From DASPTT01 sp035623275 (lineage in GTDB: Bacteria; Actinomycetota; Acidimicrobiia; Acidimicrobiales; UBA8190), in assembly GCA_035623275.1 (NCBI GenBank), contig DASPTT010000131.1, forward strand, positions 1 to 23,770: DNA of 23,770 bases, read 5' to 3'. Positions 7,437-15,253 of the stretch are shown piece after piece (the stretch's first letter is position 1; each line of letters opens with the position of its first letter). Below the pieces are notes generated by a model. It was given only the letters and a program-made list of their open reading frames with translations, had not been told where the DNA came from and ran no database searches. The position numbers and the translations under genes are program-made.

Positions 7437-7519
7437 CGGCCATTATGAAGGACGCCGACGACCGGGGCACGACCCCGCCACGCGGGCGGGCGTGGCGAGC
7501 CGCCAGTGAGGAGCAGCCA
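7437..7519. promoter_or_regulatory. overlapping divergent -10 elements and leader of the dehydrogenase
   Basis: The stretch around 7441-7447 reads CATTATG on the plus strand and CATAATG on the minus strand, so each strand offers a -10-like hexamer: CATTAT at 7441-7446 and CATAAT at 7447-7442. The two promoters would overlap almost completely. The remaining 65 bases form the leader of the rightward gene, with GAGGAG (7508-7513) as its ribosome-binding site. An in-frame ATG at 7445 would extend the dehydrogenase by 25 residues, but it lies within the -10 and is not preferred. Confidence 0.45.
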
Positions 7520-8524
7520 GTGAGCACCCGACCGACAGCGCTCGTCACCGCCCCGGTGCGCGGCGAGGGGCTCGCCCTGCTCCAGGAGCTGGCCGAGGTC
7601 GTCTACGACCCGTGGATCGAGCAGCGGCCACTGCGGATCTACTCCGCCGAGCAGCTCGCCGAGCGCGCCGCCGCGGAGCAGGCGACCATCCTCGTCGTCG
7701 AGGCCGACCAGTGCGCGGGCCCGGTCTTCTCCCTGCCGCTGGTGGCCGTGGCCAGCTGCCGCGGCGACCCCAACAACGTGGACGTCGCCGCGGCCAGCGC
7801 CGCGGGCGTCCCCGTGCTGCGCGCGCCCGGCCGAAACGCCGACGCGGTGGCCGAGCTGGCCGTGGCCCTCCTGCTAGCGGCCACCCGGGGCGTGGTACGC
7901 GCCGATCGCGACGTGCGCGAGGACGCCGTGTACCGCGACGGCACCATTCCCTACCAGCGCTTCCGCGCCTGGCAGCTCGCCGGGCGGACCGCCGGCATCG
8001 TCGGGCTGGGGGCCGTGGGACGCGCCCTGGCCTGGCGGCTGCGGGGCCTGGGCATGCACGTGGTGGCCAGCGACCCCTACGCCCCCGACGCCACGCTGTC
8101 GCTCGACGAGCTCCTGGCGGTGAGCGACGTGGTCTCGCTCCACGCGCCGGTGACGCCCGAGACCGTGGGCATGATCGGCGCCGAGCAGTTCGCGGCCATG
8201 CGCGACGGCGTCGTGTTCGTCAACACGGCCCGGGCCCAGCTCCACGACACCGACGCGCTCGTCGCCGCGTTGGCCTCGGGCCGGGTGGGGGCGGCGGGCC
8301 TCGACCACTTCGAAGGCGAGCACCTCGCACCGGACCATCCGCTGACCACGTTCCCCAACGTGGTGCTCACCCCGCACATCGGCGGCGCCACCTACGACAC
8401 GGAGGCGAACCACAGCCGGATCATCGCCGAGGACCTGTGCCGGCTCCTGGCGGGGGCGACGCCGCGCAACATCGTGAACCCGGAGGTCCTGACCGACCGC
8501 GCCCGACCTGCGCCAGGAGGCTGA
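7520..8524 (+). CDS. D-isomer-specific 2-hydroxyacid dehydrogenase (NAD-dependent)
   Basis: A 334-residue member of the D-2-hydroxyacid dehydrogenase family (phosphoglycerate dehydrogenase-like), expected to interconvert a 2-oxoacid and a D-2-hydroxyacid with NAD(H). The catalytic domain opens with TALVTAPVRGEGLALLQEL. The Rossmann domain has the dinucleotide loop GIVGLGAVGRALAWRL, then VVSLHAPVTPETVGMI and VVFVNTARA with the conserved arginine. LDHFEGEHLAPDHPL supplies the glutamate, and LTPHIGGAT the catalytic histidine. The start is GTG 7520, six bases after GAGGAG. The substrate-facing segment CRGDPNNVDVAAASAAGVPV is typical of the family. It is divergent from the FGGY kinase and one base upstream of an acyl-CoA dehydrogenase. 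Kinase plus dehydrogenase suggests sugar-acid catabolism, but the acyl-CoA dehydrogenase neighbour does not fit that simply. Confidence 0.92.
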   Translation: MSTRPTALVTAPVRGEGLALLQELAEVVYDPWIEQRPLRIYSAEQLAERAAAEQATILVVEADQCAGPVFSLPLVAVASCRGDPNNVDVAAASAAGVPVLRAPGRNADAVAELAVALLLAATRGVVRADRDVREDAVYRDGTIPYQRFRAWQLAGRTAGIVGLGAVGRALAWRLRGLGMHVVASDPYAPDATLSLDELLAVSDVVSLHAPVTPETVGMIGAEQFAAMRDGVVFVNTARAQLHDTDALVAALASGRVGAAGLDHFEGEHLAPDHPLTTFPNVVLTPHIGGATYDTEANHSRIIAEDLCRLLAGATPRNIVNPEVLTDRARPAPGG

Positions 8525-8525
8525 A

Positions 8526-9722
8526 TTGGATTTCGCACTGACCCCCGAGGACGAGGCCTTCCGCATCGAGCTGCGCGAATGGCTGGCGGCCAACCTGCCG
8601 GAATTCAAGGAGCAGGGCGAGATCGGTGACGAGACCGACGCCGATCGCCGCACCATGGTGCGCCGCCAGGCGTGGCAACGGCGGCTGCACCAGGGGCGCT
8701 GGGCGGCCATCAACTGGCCGCGCTCGTGGGGCGGGCGCGAGGCCACGGTCTCCCAGAACGCCATCTACGCCGAGGAGATGGCCCGCGCCAAGACGCCGGG
8801 CATCTACAACGCCAACGGCATCTGGCAGATCGGCCCCATGATCCTGCGCTGGGGGACCGAGGAGCAGCAGCAGCGGTGGCTGCCCGGCATCCTCGACGCC
8901 ACCGAGCACTGGTGCCAGGGGTTCACCGAGCCCGAGGCGGGGTCGGACCTGGCCAACCTGCGCACCACCGCGGTGCCCGACGGCGACGTCTACGTGGTCA
9001 ACGGCCGCAAGATCTGGATCTCGACCGCGCACCTGGCGCGCTGGGGGCTGTTCCTGGTGCGCACCGACCCCACCGCCATCGAGCGCGGGGCGAAGCACGA
9101 GGGCATCACCGCGCTCATCGTCGACATGACCCTGCCCGGCATCGACGTGCGCGTCATCCGCGACATCACGGGTGGGGAGCTGTTCTGCGAGGTCACCTTC
9201 GACGAGGTGCGCGTCCCCACGACGGACCGGCTGGGGGACGAGAACGCCGGCTGGCAGGTGGCAATGGGCACGCTCGGCCACGAGCGCGTGGGCACGGCGG
9301 GCTTGTCGGTGTCGATGCGCATCGAGCTCGACACGCTCATCGAGACCGCGCGGACGCACAACCCCGCCGCGTTGGAGGACCCGGTCCTGCGCGACCGGAT
9401 CGCCCGGGTGTGGACGCAGCTCGAGCTCACGCGGCTGCTCAACGCCCGTGCCCTGTCCAAGATCCTGAAGGGCCAGCCCAACTGGCCAGAGGTCCCCCTG
9501 GCCAAGCTGCAGTGGAGCTCCCTGTCCCAGACCATCGCCGAGCTCGGGGTGGACGTGCTCGGGCCGGCCGGCACGCTCACCAAGGGCGGACCCGACGCCG
9601 TCGACAAGGGCCACTGGGGCCACAACTACGTCTGGCAGCGCTATACGTCGATCGGCGCGGGCACCACCGAGGTCCAGAAGAACATCATCGCCGACCGGGC
9701 CATCAAGATGCCCCGCCGCTGA
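8526..9722 (+). CDS. acyl-CoA dehydrogenase (398 aa, TTG start)
   Basis: A complete FAD-dependent acyl-CoA dehydrogenase. It shows DFALTPEDEAFRIELREWLAANLPEF at the N terminus, FTEPEAGSDLANLRTTA and VNGRKIWIST in the beta-domain, and GAGTTEVQKNIIADRAIKMPRR at the C terminus. The canonical C-terminal base is replaced by A378. E253 in LGHERV occupies the alternative helix-G position of isovaleryl- and long-chain-type enzymes. A TTG start is chosen because AGGAGG (8515-8520) lies five bases upstream, the family N terminus begins right there, and the preceding gene stops one base before. It is therefore coupled to the D-2-hydroxyacid dehydrogenase. Its end overlaps the convergent membrane-protein gene by 20 bases. 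The substrate is unknown; the type resembles the long-armed actinobacterial FadE proteins at 309 and 21574. Confidence 0.93.
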   Translation: MDFALTPEDEAFRIELREWLAANLPEFKEQGEIGDETDADRRTMVRRQAWQRRLHQGRWAAINWPRSWGGREATVSQNAIYAEEMARAKTPGIYNANGIWQIGPMILRWGTEEQQQRWLPGILDATEHWCQGFTEPEAGSDLANLRTTAVPDGDVYVVNGRKIWISTAHLARWGLFLVRTDPTAIERGAKHEGITALIVDMTLPGIDVRVIRDITGGELFCEVTFDEVRVPTTDRLGDENAGWQVAMGTLGHERVGTAGLSVSMRIELDTLIETARTHNPAALEDPVLRDRIARVWTQLELTRLLNARALSKILKGQPNWPEVPLAKLQWSSLSQTIAELGVDVLGPAGTLTKGGPDAVDKGHWGHNYVWQRYTSIGAGTTEVQKNIIADRAIKMPRR

Positions 9723-10665
9723 CGCGCCCGCGCCCGCGCCAGGGCCGACGACGGCGCGGGGCGAGCACGTCGGCGATCTCGATCGCCTCTTCGACCGCGG
9801 CCTCCACCCCGCTCGTCCCCGGGGCCACCGCCACCACGGGTGCCGGCGCGCCGATGGAGATCACCACGATCCCCGCCACCATGAGCACCAGCCCGGGCAC
9901 CGCGAAGGCGACGCCCGCCGCGCCGTTGCCGAAGCTCTCCGAGAACAGCGCGAACCCGATGGCCACGCTGCACAACAGGGTGGCCACGTTGCTGGCGGCC
10001 ATGGTGGGGGCGAGGACGCCGACCTTGAGCCCGCGCTGCTGGTAGACGAAGCCCACGACGGCCACGACGGCCAGCGCGTAGAGCTCCCACGAGCGAAACG
10101 CCCCGATGATCCCGCCCCCCACGTGGGCCAGCGACTTGACCTGGCCGGCCTGGAGCCCGAAGGCCAGGCCGGCGGCCGCCCCCAAGAGCGCTGCCGCCGG
10201 CCCCGCCGTGGCCCGGCGCGATCCGAGGTCGAGACCGGCACAGGCCAGCGCGAACAGGGCCAAGGTCACCGCCCAGGCGGCCACGGCCACGTGGTTGGTG
10301 CCGCCCCCGGGTTGGCCGCCCACCACGAACAGGACGAGACCCGCCACCGTGGACGCCGCGCCGAGCAGGTGGTGCGGCCGCACGACCTGGTCCGTCAGCC
10401 ACACGCCCATGGGCAGGGCGATGACGAAGTTCGAGACGATGACCACCTGGACGAGCAGGAGCGACCCGATGTCGAGGGCGACGACCTGTCCCGCGAACCC
10501 GGCGATCTGCAGCAGGCCGCCCGCGACCCACACCGGATGGCGGAACAGCTGGAGGAAGAAGCGCGGGTCCTCGCCCCGGGCCGTCGTGCGCAGCGCGCCG
10601 CGCTGCTGCATGGCGTTGCCGAGCGCGAAGGAGATGGAGGCGAACAGGGCCAGGGCGACCGACAT
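9703..10665 (-). CDS. DMT/EamA-like multipass membrane protein
   Basis: A 320-residue integral membrane protein with about nine hydrophobic segments, for example ALALFASISFALGNAM, VWVAGGLLQIAGFAGQVV, LLLVQVVIVSNFVIALPMGV, LLGAASTVAGLVLFVVGG, LYALAVVAVVGFVYQQRGL and VPGLVLMVAGIVVISIGA. The pattern of two similar halves with QQRG repeated near the start of each (NAMQQRGAL and VYQQRGLKV) is typical of drug/metabolite transporter (DMT) superfamily proteins. The last 60 residues are a hydrophilic arm rich in arginine and probably cytoplasmic. No Shine-Dalgarno precedes ATG 10665; a GAAGAT hexamer lies eight bases upstream, so a leaderless message is possible. It sits downstream of the response regulator on the same strand, separated by a hairpin. 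The transported substrate is unknown, and export of a catabolic intermediate is only a guess. Confidence 0.8.
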   Translation of the reverse strand: MSVALALFASISFALGNAMQQRGALRTTARGEDPRFFLQLFRHPVWVAGGLLQIAGFAGQVVALDIGSLLLVQVVIVSNFVIALPMGVWLTDQVVRPHHLLGAASTVAGLVLFVVGGQPGGGTNHVAVAAWAVTLALFALACAGLDLGSRRATAGPAAALLGAAAGLAFGLQAGQVKSLAHVGGGIIGAFRSWELYALAVVAVVGFVYQQRGLKVGVLAPTMAASNVATLLCSVAIGFALFSESFGNGAAGVAFAVPGLVLMVAGIVVISIGAPAPVVAVAPGTSGVEAAVEEAIEIADVLAPRRRRPWRGRGRVSGGAS

Positions 10666-10706
10666 CGGTGCGGATCTTCGTCGCGTTCGTCGTGCTCGGG
10701 GGGGTC

Positions 10707-10738
10707 GGTCCCGCGTCCCGTCCCGGCCGAGCGGGACC
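10707..10738 (-). terminator. terminator-like hairpin after the response regulator
   Basis: GGTCCCGC at 10707-10714 pairs perfectly with GCGGGACC at 10731-10738 around a 16-base loop, nine bases beyond the response regulator stop on the minus strand. There is no T-run, as is common in very GC-rich genomes. It would separate the regulator from the membrane-protein gene. Confidence 0.45.
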
Positions 10739-10746
10739 CGGCGGGC

Positions 10747-11124
10747 CTAGGCCTCCGCCGAGGCCGCCGGGCCGATGGCGGCGGCGACGGCCTCGAGGAG
10801 CCGGCGCGGGTGGAAGGGCTTGACCAACTGGACGAAGATCTTGGTGTCGATCCGGATCTGGTCGTCCGAGCCCATCTCGAAGGCCGACATGAGGATGATC
10901 GGGGGCGGGTTCTCCAGCGCGTCGAGCACGGCGAAGCCGTCCGCCTTGGGCATGCGCACGTCGAGGATCATGGCCCTCACCTCGCCGCCCCGGAGGATCT
11001 CCAGGGCCTGCTCGCCGTTCTCGGCCTCGACCGCCCGGTACCCCGCGCTGCACAGCAGATCGGCGACCGAGCGGCGGATCGCCTCCTGGTCGTCGACCAC
11101 GAGCACGACCGGCTCGTCCGTCAC
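10747..11124 (-). CDS. single-domain response regulator (receiver domain only)
   Basis: A 125-residue CheY-like receiver with no output domain. The acidic pair D11-D12 (VLVVDDQEAI), phospho-acceptor D55 (AMILDVRMPKADGF), switch residue S80 (IILMSAF) and conserved K102 (LVKPFHP) are all present, so it should accept phosphate. The segment SDDQIRIDTKIFVQLVKPF matches the alpha4-beta5-alpha5 face. I place the start at GTG 11124, where the fold begins, with GAGGATG upstream. A longer frame to ATG 11235 exists, but its extra 37 residues are low-complexity and charged. No histidine kinase or other two-component gene lies in the window, so it is an orphan. It may be a phosphorelay intermediate or act by protein-protein contact. 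The link with the neighbouring amidohydrolase is positional only (138-base gap). Confidence 0.88.
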   Translation of the reverse strand: MTDEPVVLVVDDQEAIRRSVADLLCSAGYRAVEAENGEQALEILRGGEVRAMILDVRMPKADGFAVLDALENPPPIILMSAFEMGSDDQIRIDTKIFVQLVKPFHPRRLLEAVAAAIGPAASAEA

Positions 11125-11262
11125 GCCATCATCCTCACCGCGGTCGCTGTCCGACCCTCGTTGTCGGCCACTCTCCGTCACCTCGAGCCGCCCTCCGGCG
11201 TTTGTCGGGCTTGGCACACCCGTGCCCTCGACCACCGTCCGCTGCAGGCGGCAACAGCGACG

Positions 11263-12387
11263 CTAACCCACCTCGAATTGCTCTGCCGCTTTTCGGCCCG
11301 GGGCCTTGAGCCCGAAGAAGGCGCGGGCGTTGGCACCGGCGACCTTGGCCAGCGATCCGGCCGACAGGCGGCCCTCGGCGTGCTCGCGCAGCTCGGCCGT
11401 CGCCCGGGGCCAGGCCCCGTCCCAGTGCGGGTAGTCGCTTGCGAACATCACGCAGTCGTCCCCCAGGGCCTCGATCAGCGTCGGGAGCGTCTGCTCGTCG
11501 GGCTCGCAGGTGATGCGGACGTTCCCCGCGGCCACGTACTCGGCCGGGGGGCGCCGCCACCCGTTGCCGATCCAGTCCCCGCGCGACTCGAAGTGCTCGG
11601 TGAGCCGCTCGATGAACCAGGGGAGCCAGCCCGCGCCGGCCTCCAGGAAGGCCACGCGCAGGCGCGGGTGGCGGTCGAAGACGCCGCCGCTCACGAGCGC
11701 GGTCATGGCCGTCATCTGGTCGAAGGGGAAGCTGATGCAGTGCACCTGGATGTAGTTGTCGAAGCGGTCGACACCGATCTTGGGGAGGTGGATGCCGGGC
11801 GCGCCGTGCACGCCGAGAGGCATGTCGAGGTCCGCGGCGGCCGCGTAGAAGGGGTCGAGGTCGGGGTGGTCCAGGTTGCGGGTGGCGAGGGCGGGGGGGA
11901 TCACGGCGGCCACGAGCCCCAGGCCCTTGGCCTCGGTCATGACCTCGATCGCCAGCTCGACGTGCTCGATGGGCACCACCGCGGTCGCGTGCAGCCGGCC
12001 CCCGCCCGATGCGGCGAATTCGGCGGCCCACTCGTTGTAGAGCCGGGCGACGCCCGCCCCCAGCACCGGGGAGCGCAGCGTCGGGACGCAGAGCCCGAAG
12101 CTCGGGAACATCACCATCTCGTCGATGCCGTCGACGTCGGCGTCCTTCAGCACGCCCGCGGCGGTGTGGGGATCGACCCCGGGAGCGTCGGTGAGGCCCT
12201 TGTCCGGCGGGCAGCCCGCACCGGGCCCGGTGAACTGCGGGTACGCCCGGCCCTCGACCGTCACCCCCAGCTGGGTGTCCGCCCGCACCCCGACGTCGTC
12301 GGGGAACCGGGCGAACAGCTCGGCGAAGAACGACACGGGTTCGACCACATGGGCGTCCGCGTCGACGACTTCCAGACCTTCGGCCAT
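11263..12387 (-). CDS. amidohydrolase-2 family metal-dependent hydrolase/decarboxylase
   Basis: A 374-residue TIM-barrel protein of the amidohydrolase-2 family (relatives include ACMSD, gamma-resorcylate decarboxylase and LigW). It carries the D-x-H-x-x-E start motif, D11-H13-E16 in VDADAHVVEP. Further sites are the histidine in MPLGVHGAPG, the histidine in IQVHCISFPFD and the aspartate in MFASDYPHWDG. All expected metal or catalytic positions are therefore filled. In this family the reaction is often non-oxidative decarboxylation of an aromatic or unsaturated acid, or hydrolysis of a C-C or C-N bond. AAGGAGGAG precedes ATG 12387 by two to three bases. It is the last gene of the operon begun by the aldehyde dehydrogenase. 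It resembles the product of 18676 more closely than that of 17460 (compare DYPHWD/DYPHHD and the shared second histidine). Confidence 0.9.
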   Translation of the reverse strand: MAEGLEVVDADAHVVEPVSFFAELFARFPDDVGVRADTQLGVTVEGRAYPQFTGPGAGCPPDKGLTDAPGVDPHTAAGVLKDADVDGIDEMVMFPSFGLCVPTLRSPVLGAGVARLYNEWAAEFAASGGGRLHATAVVPIEHVELAIEVMTEAKGLGLVAAVIPPALATRNLDHPDLDPFYAAAADLDMPLGVHGAPGIHLPKIGVDRFDNYIQVHCISFPFDQMTAMTALVSGGVFDRHPRLRVAFLEAGAGWLPWFIERLTEHFESRGDWIGNGWRRPPAEYVAAGNVRITCEPDEQTLPTLIEALGDDCVMFASDYPHWDGAWPRATAELREHAEGRLSAGSLAKVAGANARAFFGLKAPGRKAAEQFEVG

Positions 12388-12412
12388 CGCTCCTCCTTGC
12401 CTGTGTCCCCTG

Positions 12413-13510
12413 CTATCGCCCGGGCACCACGACGCGTCGTGCCGAGCCGCCGGCCGCCATGGCGGCGAAGGCCTCGTCGAGGTCCTCGAGCCCGATGCGC
12501 CCGCTGACCATGCCCGCGGCGTCGATCGCGCCCCGGCGGACCAGGTCCACCAGGGTCGGGAAGTCGCGGTCCGGATCGGTCGAGCCGTAGACGCAGCCGA
12601 GCACGGCCTTGGCGTCGACGAAGAGCTCCATTGCGCTGAAGGCGACCTGGTCGTCGGGGGACCCCGCCCCCACCAGCACCGTGGTGCCGCCTCGGCGGGT
12701 CATGGCGAACGCGCTGCGGATGGAGTCGGCCTTGCCCACCACCTCGAAGGCGTAGTCCACACCCCGGCCCTCGGTCAGCTCGCGCACCGCGGTGACCGGG
12801 TCTGCCCCGGCGGCATCGACGCTCGCCGTGGCGCCCAGCGACACCGCCCTCTGGAGGGCCGAGGCCACGCGGTCGACGGCCACGATGGTCGACGCGCCCG
12901 CCAGACGCGCCCCTTGGACCACCGAGAGCCCGACGCCGCCACACCCCACCACGGCCACACTGGCACCCGGTCTCACCCGGGCGGTGTGCCACACCGCGCC
13001 CACCCCCGTGGCCAGCGCGCACCCGACCAGCGCGGCGAGCTCCAGCGGCACGCTGGGGTCGACGGGGACGACCTCCCCCTCGGGCACGAGGGTCTGCTCG
13101 GCGAAGGTGGCGGTCCCCAGGCCCCGCACGAGCGGGGTGCCCCGCAGCGTGGCGTAGCGCCCGCCCAGCGACTGGGCCAGGCCGGGCTCGCACAGCATGG
13201 GCTGGCCGGCCAGGCACCAATAACAGGTGCGACACGGCGGGATCCACGACAGCACGACGTGGTCACCGGGCGCGACACGCGTGACGGCGTCGCCCACCTC
13301 CTCGACCACGCCGGCGCCCTCGTGGCCGAGGACGGTCGGGAACACGTACGGCAGCGCACCGCTCTGCACCGAGAGGTCCGAGTGGCACACGCCGCTGGCC
13401 GCGATGCGCACCCGCACGTCGTGGGGACCGGGGTCCTCCAGCTCGATCTCCTCCACCACCAGGGGGGCGCCGACCTCGTGGGCCACGGCGGCCCGGACGG
13501 TGGTGGTCAT
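12413..13510 (-). CDS. zinc-dependent alcohol dehydrogenase (MDR superfamily, class III-like)
   Basis: A 365-residue zinc alcohol dehydrogenase with a complete site: C42 in SGVCHSD, H63-E64 in LGHEGAGVV, C164 in VGCALATGVGAVW, and structural zinc cysteines 93, 96, 99 and 107. The cofactor loop is VAVVGCGGVGLSVVQGA followed by an acidic VAVD, which favours NAD. This is the layout of class I/III enzymes and of mycobacterial AdhB/AdhD-like proteins, which act on primary alcohols or on adducts of formaldehyde or mycothiol. ATG 13510 overlaps the stop of the preceding D-aminoacylase-like gene (ATGA), so the two are translationally coupled. In the same operon an aldehyde dehydrogenase could take the aldehyde product on to an acid. 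Substrate unknown. Confidence 0.93.
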   Translation of the reverse strand: MTTTVRAAVAHEVGAPLVVEEIELEDPGPHDVRVRIAASGVCHSDLSVQSGALPYVFPTVLGHEGAGVVEEVGDAVTRVAPGDHVVLSWIPPCRTCYWCLAGQPMLCEPGLAQSLGGRYATLRGTPLVRGLGTATFAEQTLVPEGEVVPVDPSVPLELAALVGCALATGVGAVWHTARVRPGASVAVVGCGGVGLSVVQGARLAGASTIVAVDRVASALQRAVSLGATASVDAAGADPVTAVRELTEGRGVDYAFEVVGKADSIRSAFAMTRRGGTTVLVGAGSPDDQVAFSAMELFVDAKAVLGCVYGSTDPDRDFPTLVDLVRRGAIDAAGMVSGRIGLEDLDEAFAAMAAGGSARRVVVPGR

Positions 13511-15249
13511 TGGCGGGCGCCGGGGACGCCGACCGTGTCCGTGTCCGTCCCCGAGCGCAGCACCGCACCGGGGCGCGCCTCGGTCAGCTCGCCGTGACGG
13601 ACGATCTCCCCGCCGTTGACCAGGACGTGCTCGATGCCCTCGGCCTCGGCGTAGAGCCGGCTGGCCCCGCCCGGCAGGTCGTCACGCGTGCGCTCCGGCC
13701 CGTGGCCGACCCGCTCGGGGTCGAAGACCACCACGTCGGCCCACGAGCCCGGCTCCAGCCGGCCCCGGTCGCGCAGGCCGTAGAGGCGGGCGGGGACGTC
13801 GGTGAGCTGGCGGACCCCCTCCTCCCAGGAGAGCAGGCCCCGGCGCCGCACCCCGTCACCGAGGAGGGACGTCGAGTAGATGGCCCCGCACATCACGTCC
13901 AGGTGGGCGCCCGCGTCCGATCCCCCCACGACGGTCCGGGGGTCCTGCCACACCGCGGCCCGCAGCACCCAGTCCTCCTCGGACTCCGGGATGGGGGGAC
14001 GCAGGCCCGTGCGCAGCTCGTCGGCGATGATGATGTCGCACAGGGCGTCGAACGGCGCCTGGTCGCGCTCGGCCGCGACCTCGCCGACGCTGCGTCCCTC
14101 CAACCCGGCGTTCGCCTCGCTGAAGGTCTCGTCGATGCGCAGCGCCTGCCAATTGGCCAGGGCCCCGATGATCCCGGCGTCCTTGCCGTGGGCGAGCTCG
14201 TCGAGACGGCGCCGTTCGGCGGGATCGGCCAGGCGGGCGATGCGCTCGGGCACCGGGACGGCGAACAGCTCGCGCCAGCCGGGCAGCCCGTCGAGGATCG
14301 CCCCGTGCTCGAAGGAGAGGCGGATCTTCATCGTGTGCGGGAGGGTCAGGGCCACGAGGGTCGCCCCGCGTGCGGCCGCGTAGTCCGAGGCCGCCAGCTG
14401 GTGCTCGAGGCCCTTGCGGTTGAGCGCCGAGACCCCCAGCACGTTCCAGTTCGCCGGCCGGTGGGCCAGGAGCGACAGCGAGGCCATGAGGTCCATCTCG
14501 TCGTCGCTGAAGCCGTTGAGGCACCCGGGGACGATGAGCTCCAGCGTGGTGCCGGGATGCCGGCCCAGCTCCTCGGCCAGCGCCTCGAGCTCGGCGCGCC
14601 CCGCGGCGCGCGAGGGGACCGGCTGGCCGTCGCCGTCGTTGTGGGTGTGCGCCTGGGAGGTGGAGAAGCCGAGCGCCCCCTCCTCCAGCGAGCGCGCCAG
14701 CAGCGCCACCATGGCCTCGACCTGCGCGGGGGTGGCCGGCTCGCCCACCGCCGCGTCCCCCATGGCCGCACGCCGGAGGGCGCTGTGGCCGACCAGGAAG
14801 CCGGCGTTCACGCCGATGCGGCCGTCGAAGCGCCCGAGCCAGTCGCCGAAGCCGGTCCAGGACCAGTCGAGGTGCTCCAGCGAGGCCAGGGGCATGCCCT
14901 CGACCCGCGCCATCATGCGCGCCAGGTAGTCCGCGTGCTCGGGCCCGCACGGCGCCAGGGAGAAGCCGCAGTTGCCGCCGACGACCGTCGTCACCCCGTG
15001 CAGCGGCGACGGCGTGGCCCACGGGTCCCACGACAGCTGGGCGTCGTAGTGGGTGTGGAGGTCGACGAAGCCGGGCGCCACCATGAGCCCGTCGGCGTCG
15101 ATCGTCTCGGCGGCCTCCCACGCCGCGGTCTCGGGGCCGGCGTCGGCCACGGCCGCCACCCGGCCGGCGTCGACGGCCAGGTCCGCCCGCCGGGGGGGCG
15201 CGCCCGTGCCGTCGACCAGCGTCCCGCCGCGGATCACGAGGTCGTGCAC
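13507..15249 (-). CDS. N-acyl-D-amino-acid deacylase-like amidohydrolase
   Basis: A 580-residue amidohydrolase of the D-aminoacylase type. The N-terminal beta-sandwich (HDLVIRGGTLVDGTG) leads to the metal motif H65-x-H67 in FVDLHTHYD. It is followed by the family-specific GVTTVVGGNCGF with C94, GFLVGHSALRRAAMG, LGFSTSQAHTHNDG and GGSDAGAHLDVM with the catalytic aspartate. The C terminus LYGLRDRGRLEPGSWADVVVFDP closes the sandwich. Characterised relatives remove acyl groups from N-acyl-D-amino acids, but many members of about 560-590 residues have unknown amide or ester substrates. GTG 15249 is chosen because GGGAGGTGA lies five bases upstream and the family N terminus starts there. It follows the aldehyde dehydrogenase by four bases and overlaps the alcohol dehydrogenase by four. 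Confidence 0.9.
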   Translation of the reverse strand: MHDLVIRGGTLVDGTGAPPRRADLAVDAGRVAAVADAGPETAAWEAAETIDADGLMVAPGFVDLHTHYDAQLSWDPWATPSPLHGVTTVVGGNCGFSLAPCGPEHADYLARMMARVEGMPLASLEHLDWSWTGFGDWLGRFDGRIGVNAGFLVGHSALRRAAMGDAAVGEPATPAQVEAMVALLARSLEEGALGFSTSQAHTHNDGDGQPVPSRAAGRAELEALAEELGRHPGTTLELIVPGCLNGFSDDEMDLMASLSLLAHRPANWNVLGVSALNRKGLEHQLAASDYAAARGATLVALTLPHTMKIRLSFEHGAILDGLPGWRELFAVPVPERIARLADPAERRRLDELAHGKDAGIIGALANWQALRIDETFSEANAGLEGRSVGEVAAERDQAPFDALCDIIIADELRTGLRPPIPESEEDWVLRAAVWQDPRTVVGGSDAGAHLDVMCGAIYSTSLLGDGVRRRGLLSWEEGVRQLTDVPARLYGLRDRGRLEPGSWADVVVFDPERVGHGPERTRDDLPGGASRLYAEAEGIEHVLVNGGEIVRHGELTEARPGAVLRSGTDTDTVGVPGARQ

Positions 15250-15253
15250 GGGG

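Noticed and set aside
7445..7519. Start of the hydroxyacid dehydrogenase at ATG 7445
   Set aside because: The extra 25 residues are charged and non-conserved, the ATG lies in a -10-like hexamer, and GTG 7520 has GAGGAG six bases upstream.
11125..11262. A small gene or the long N-terminal form of the response regulator
   Set aside because: The extra frame encodes a charged, non-conserved stretch. The receiver fold begins at GTG 11124, and no other frame shows family similarity.
10123..12507. A 794-codon plus-strand open frame across the membrane-protein, receiver and amidohydrolase genes
   Set aside because: Its translation is low-complexity Arg/Gly/His-rich and matches no family, while the opposite strand has three genes with clear motifs. 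Long antisense frames are expected at this GC content.
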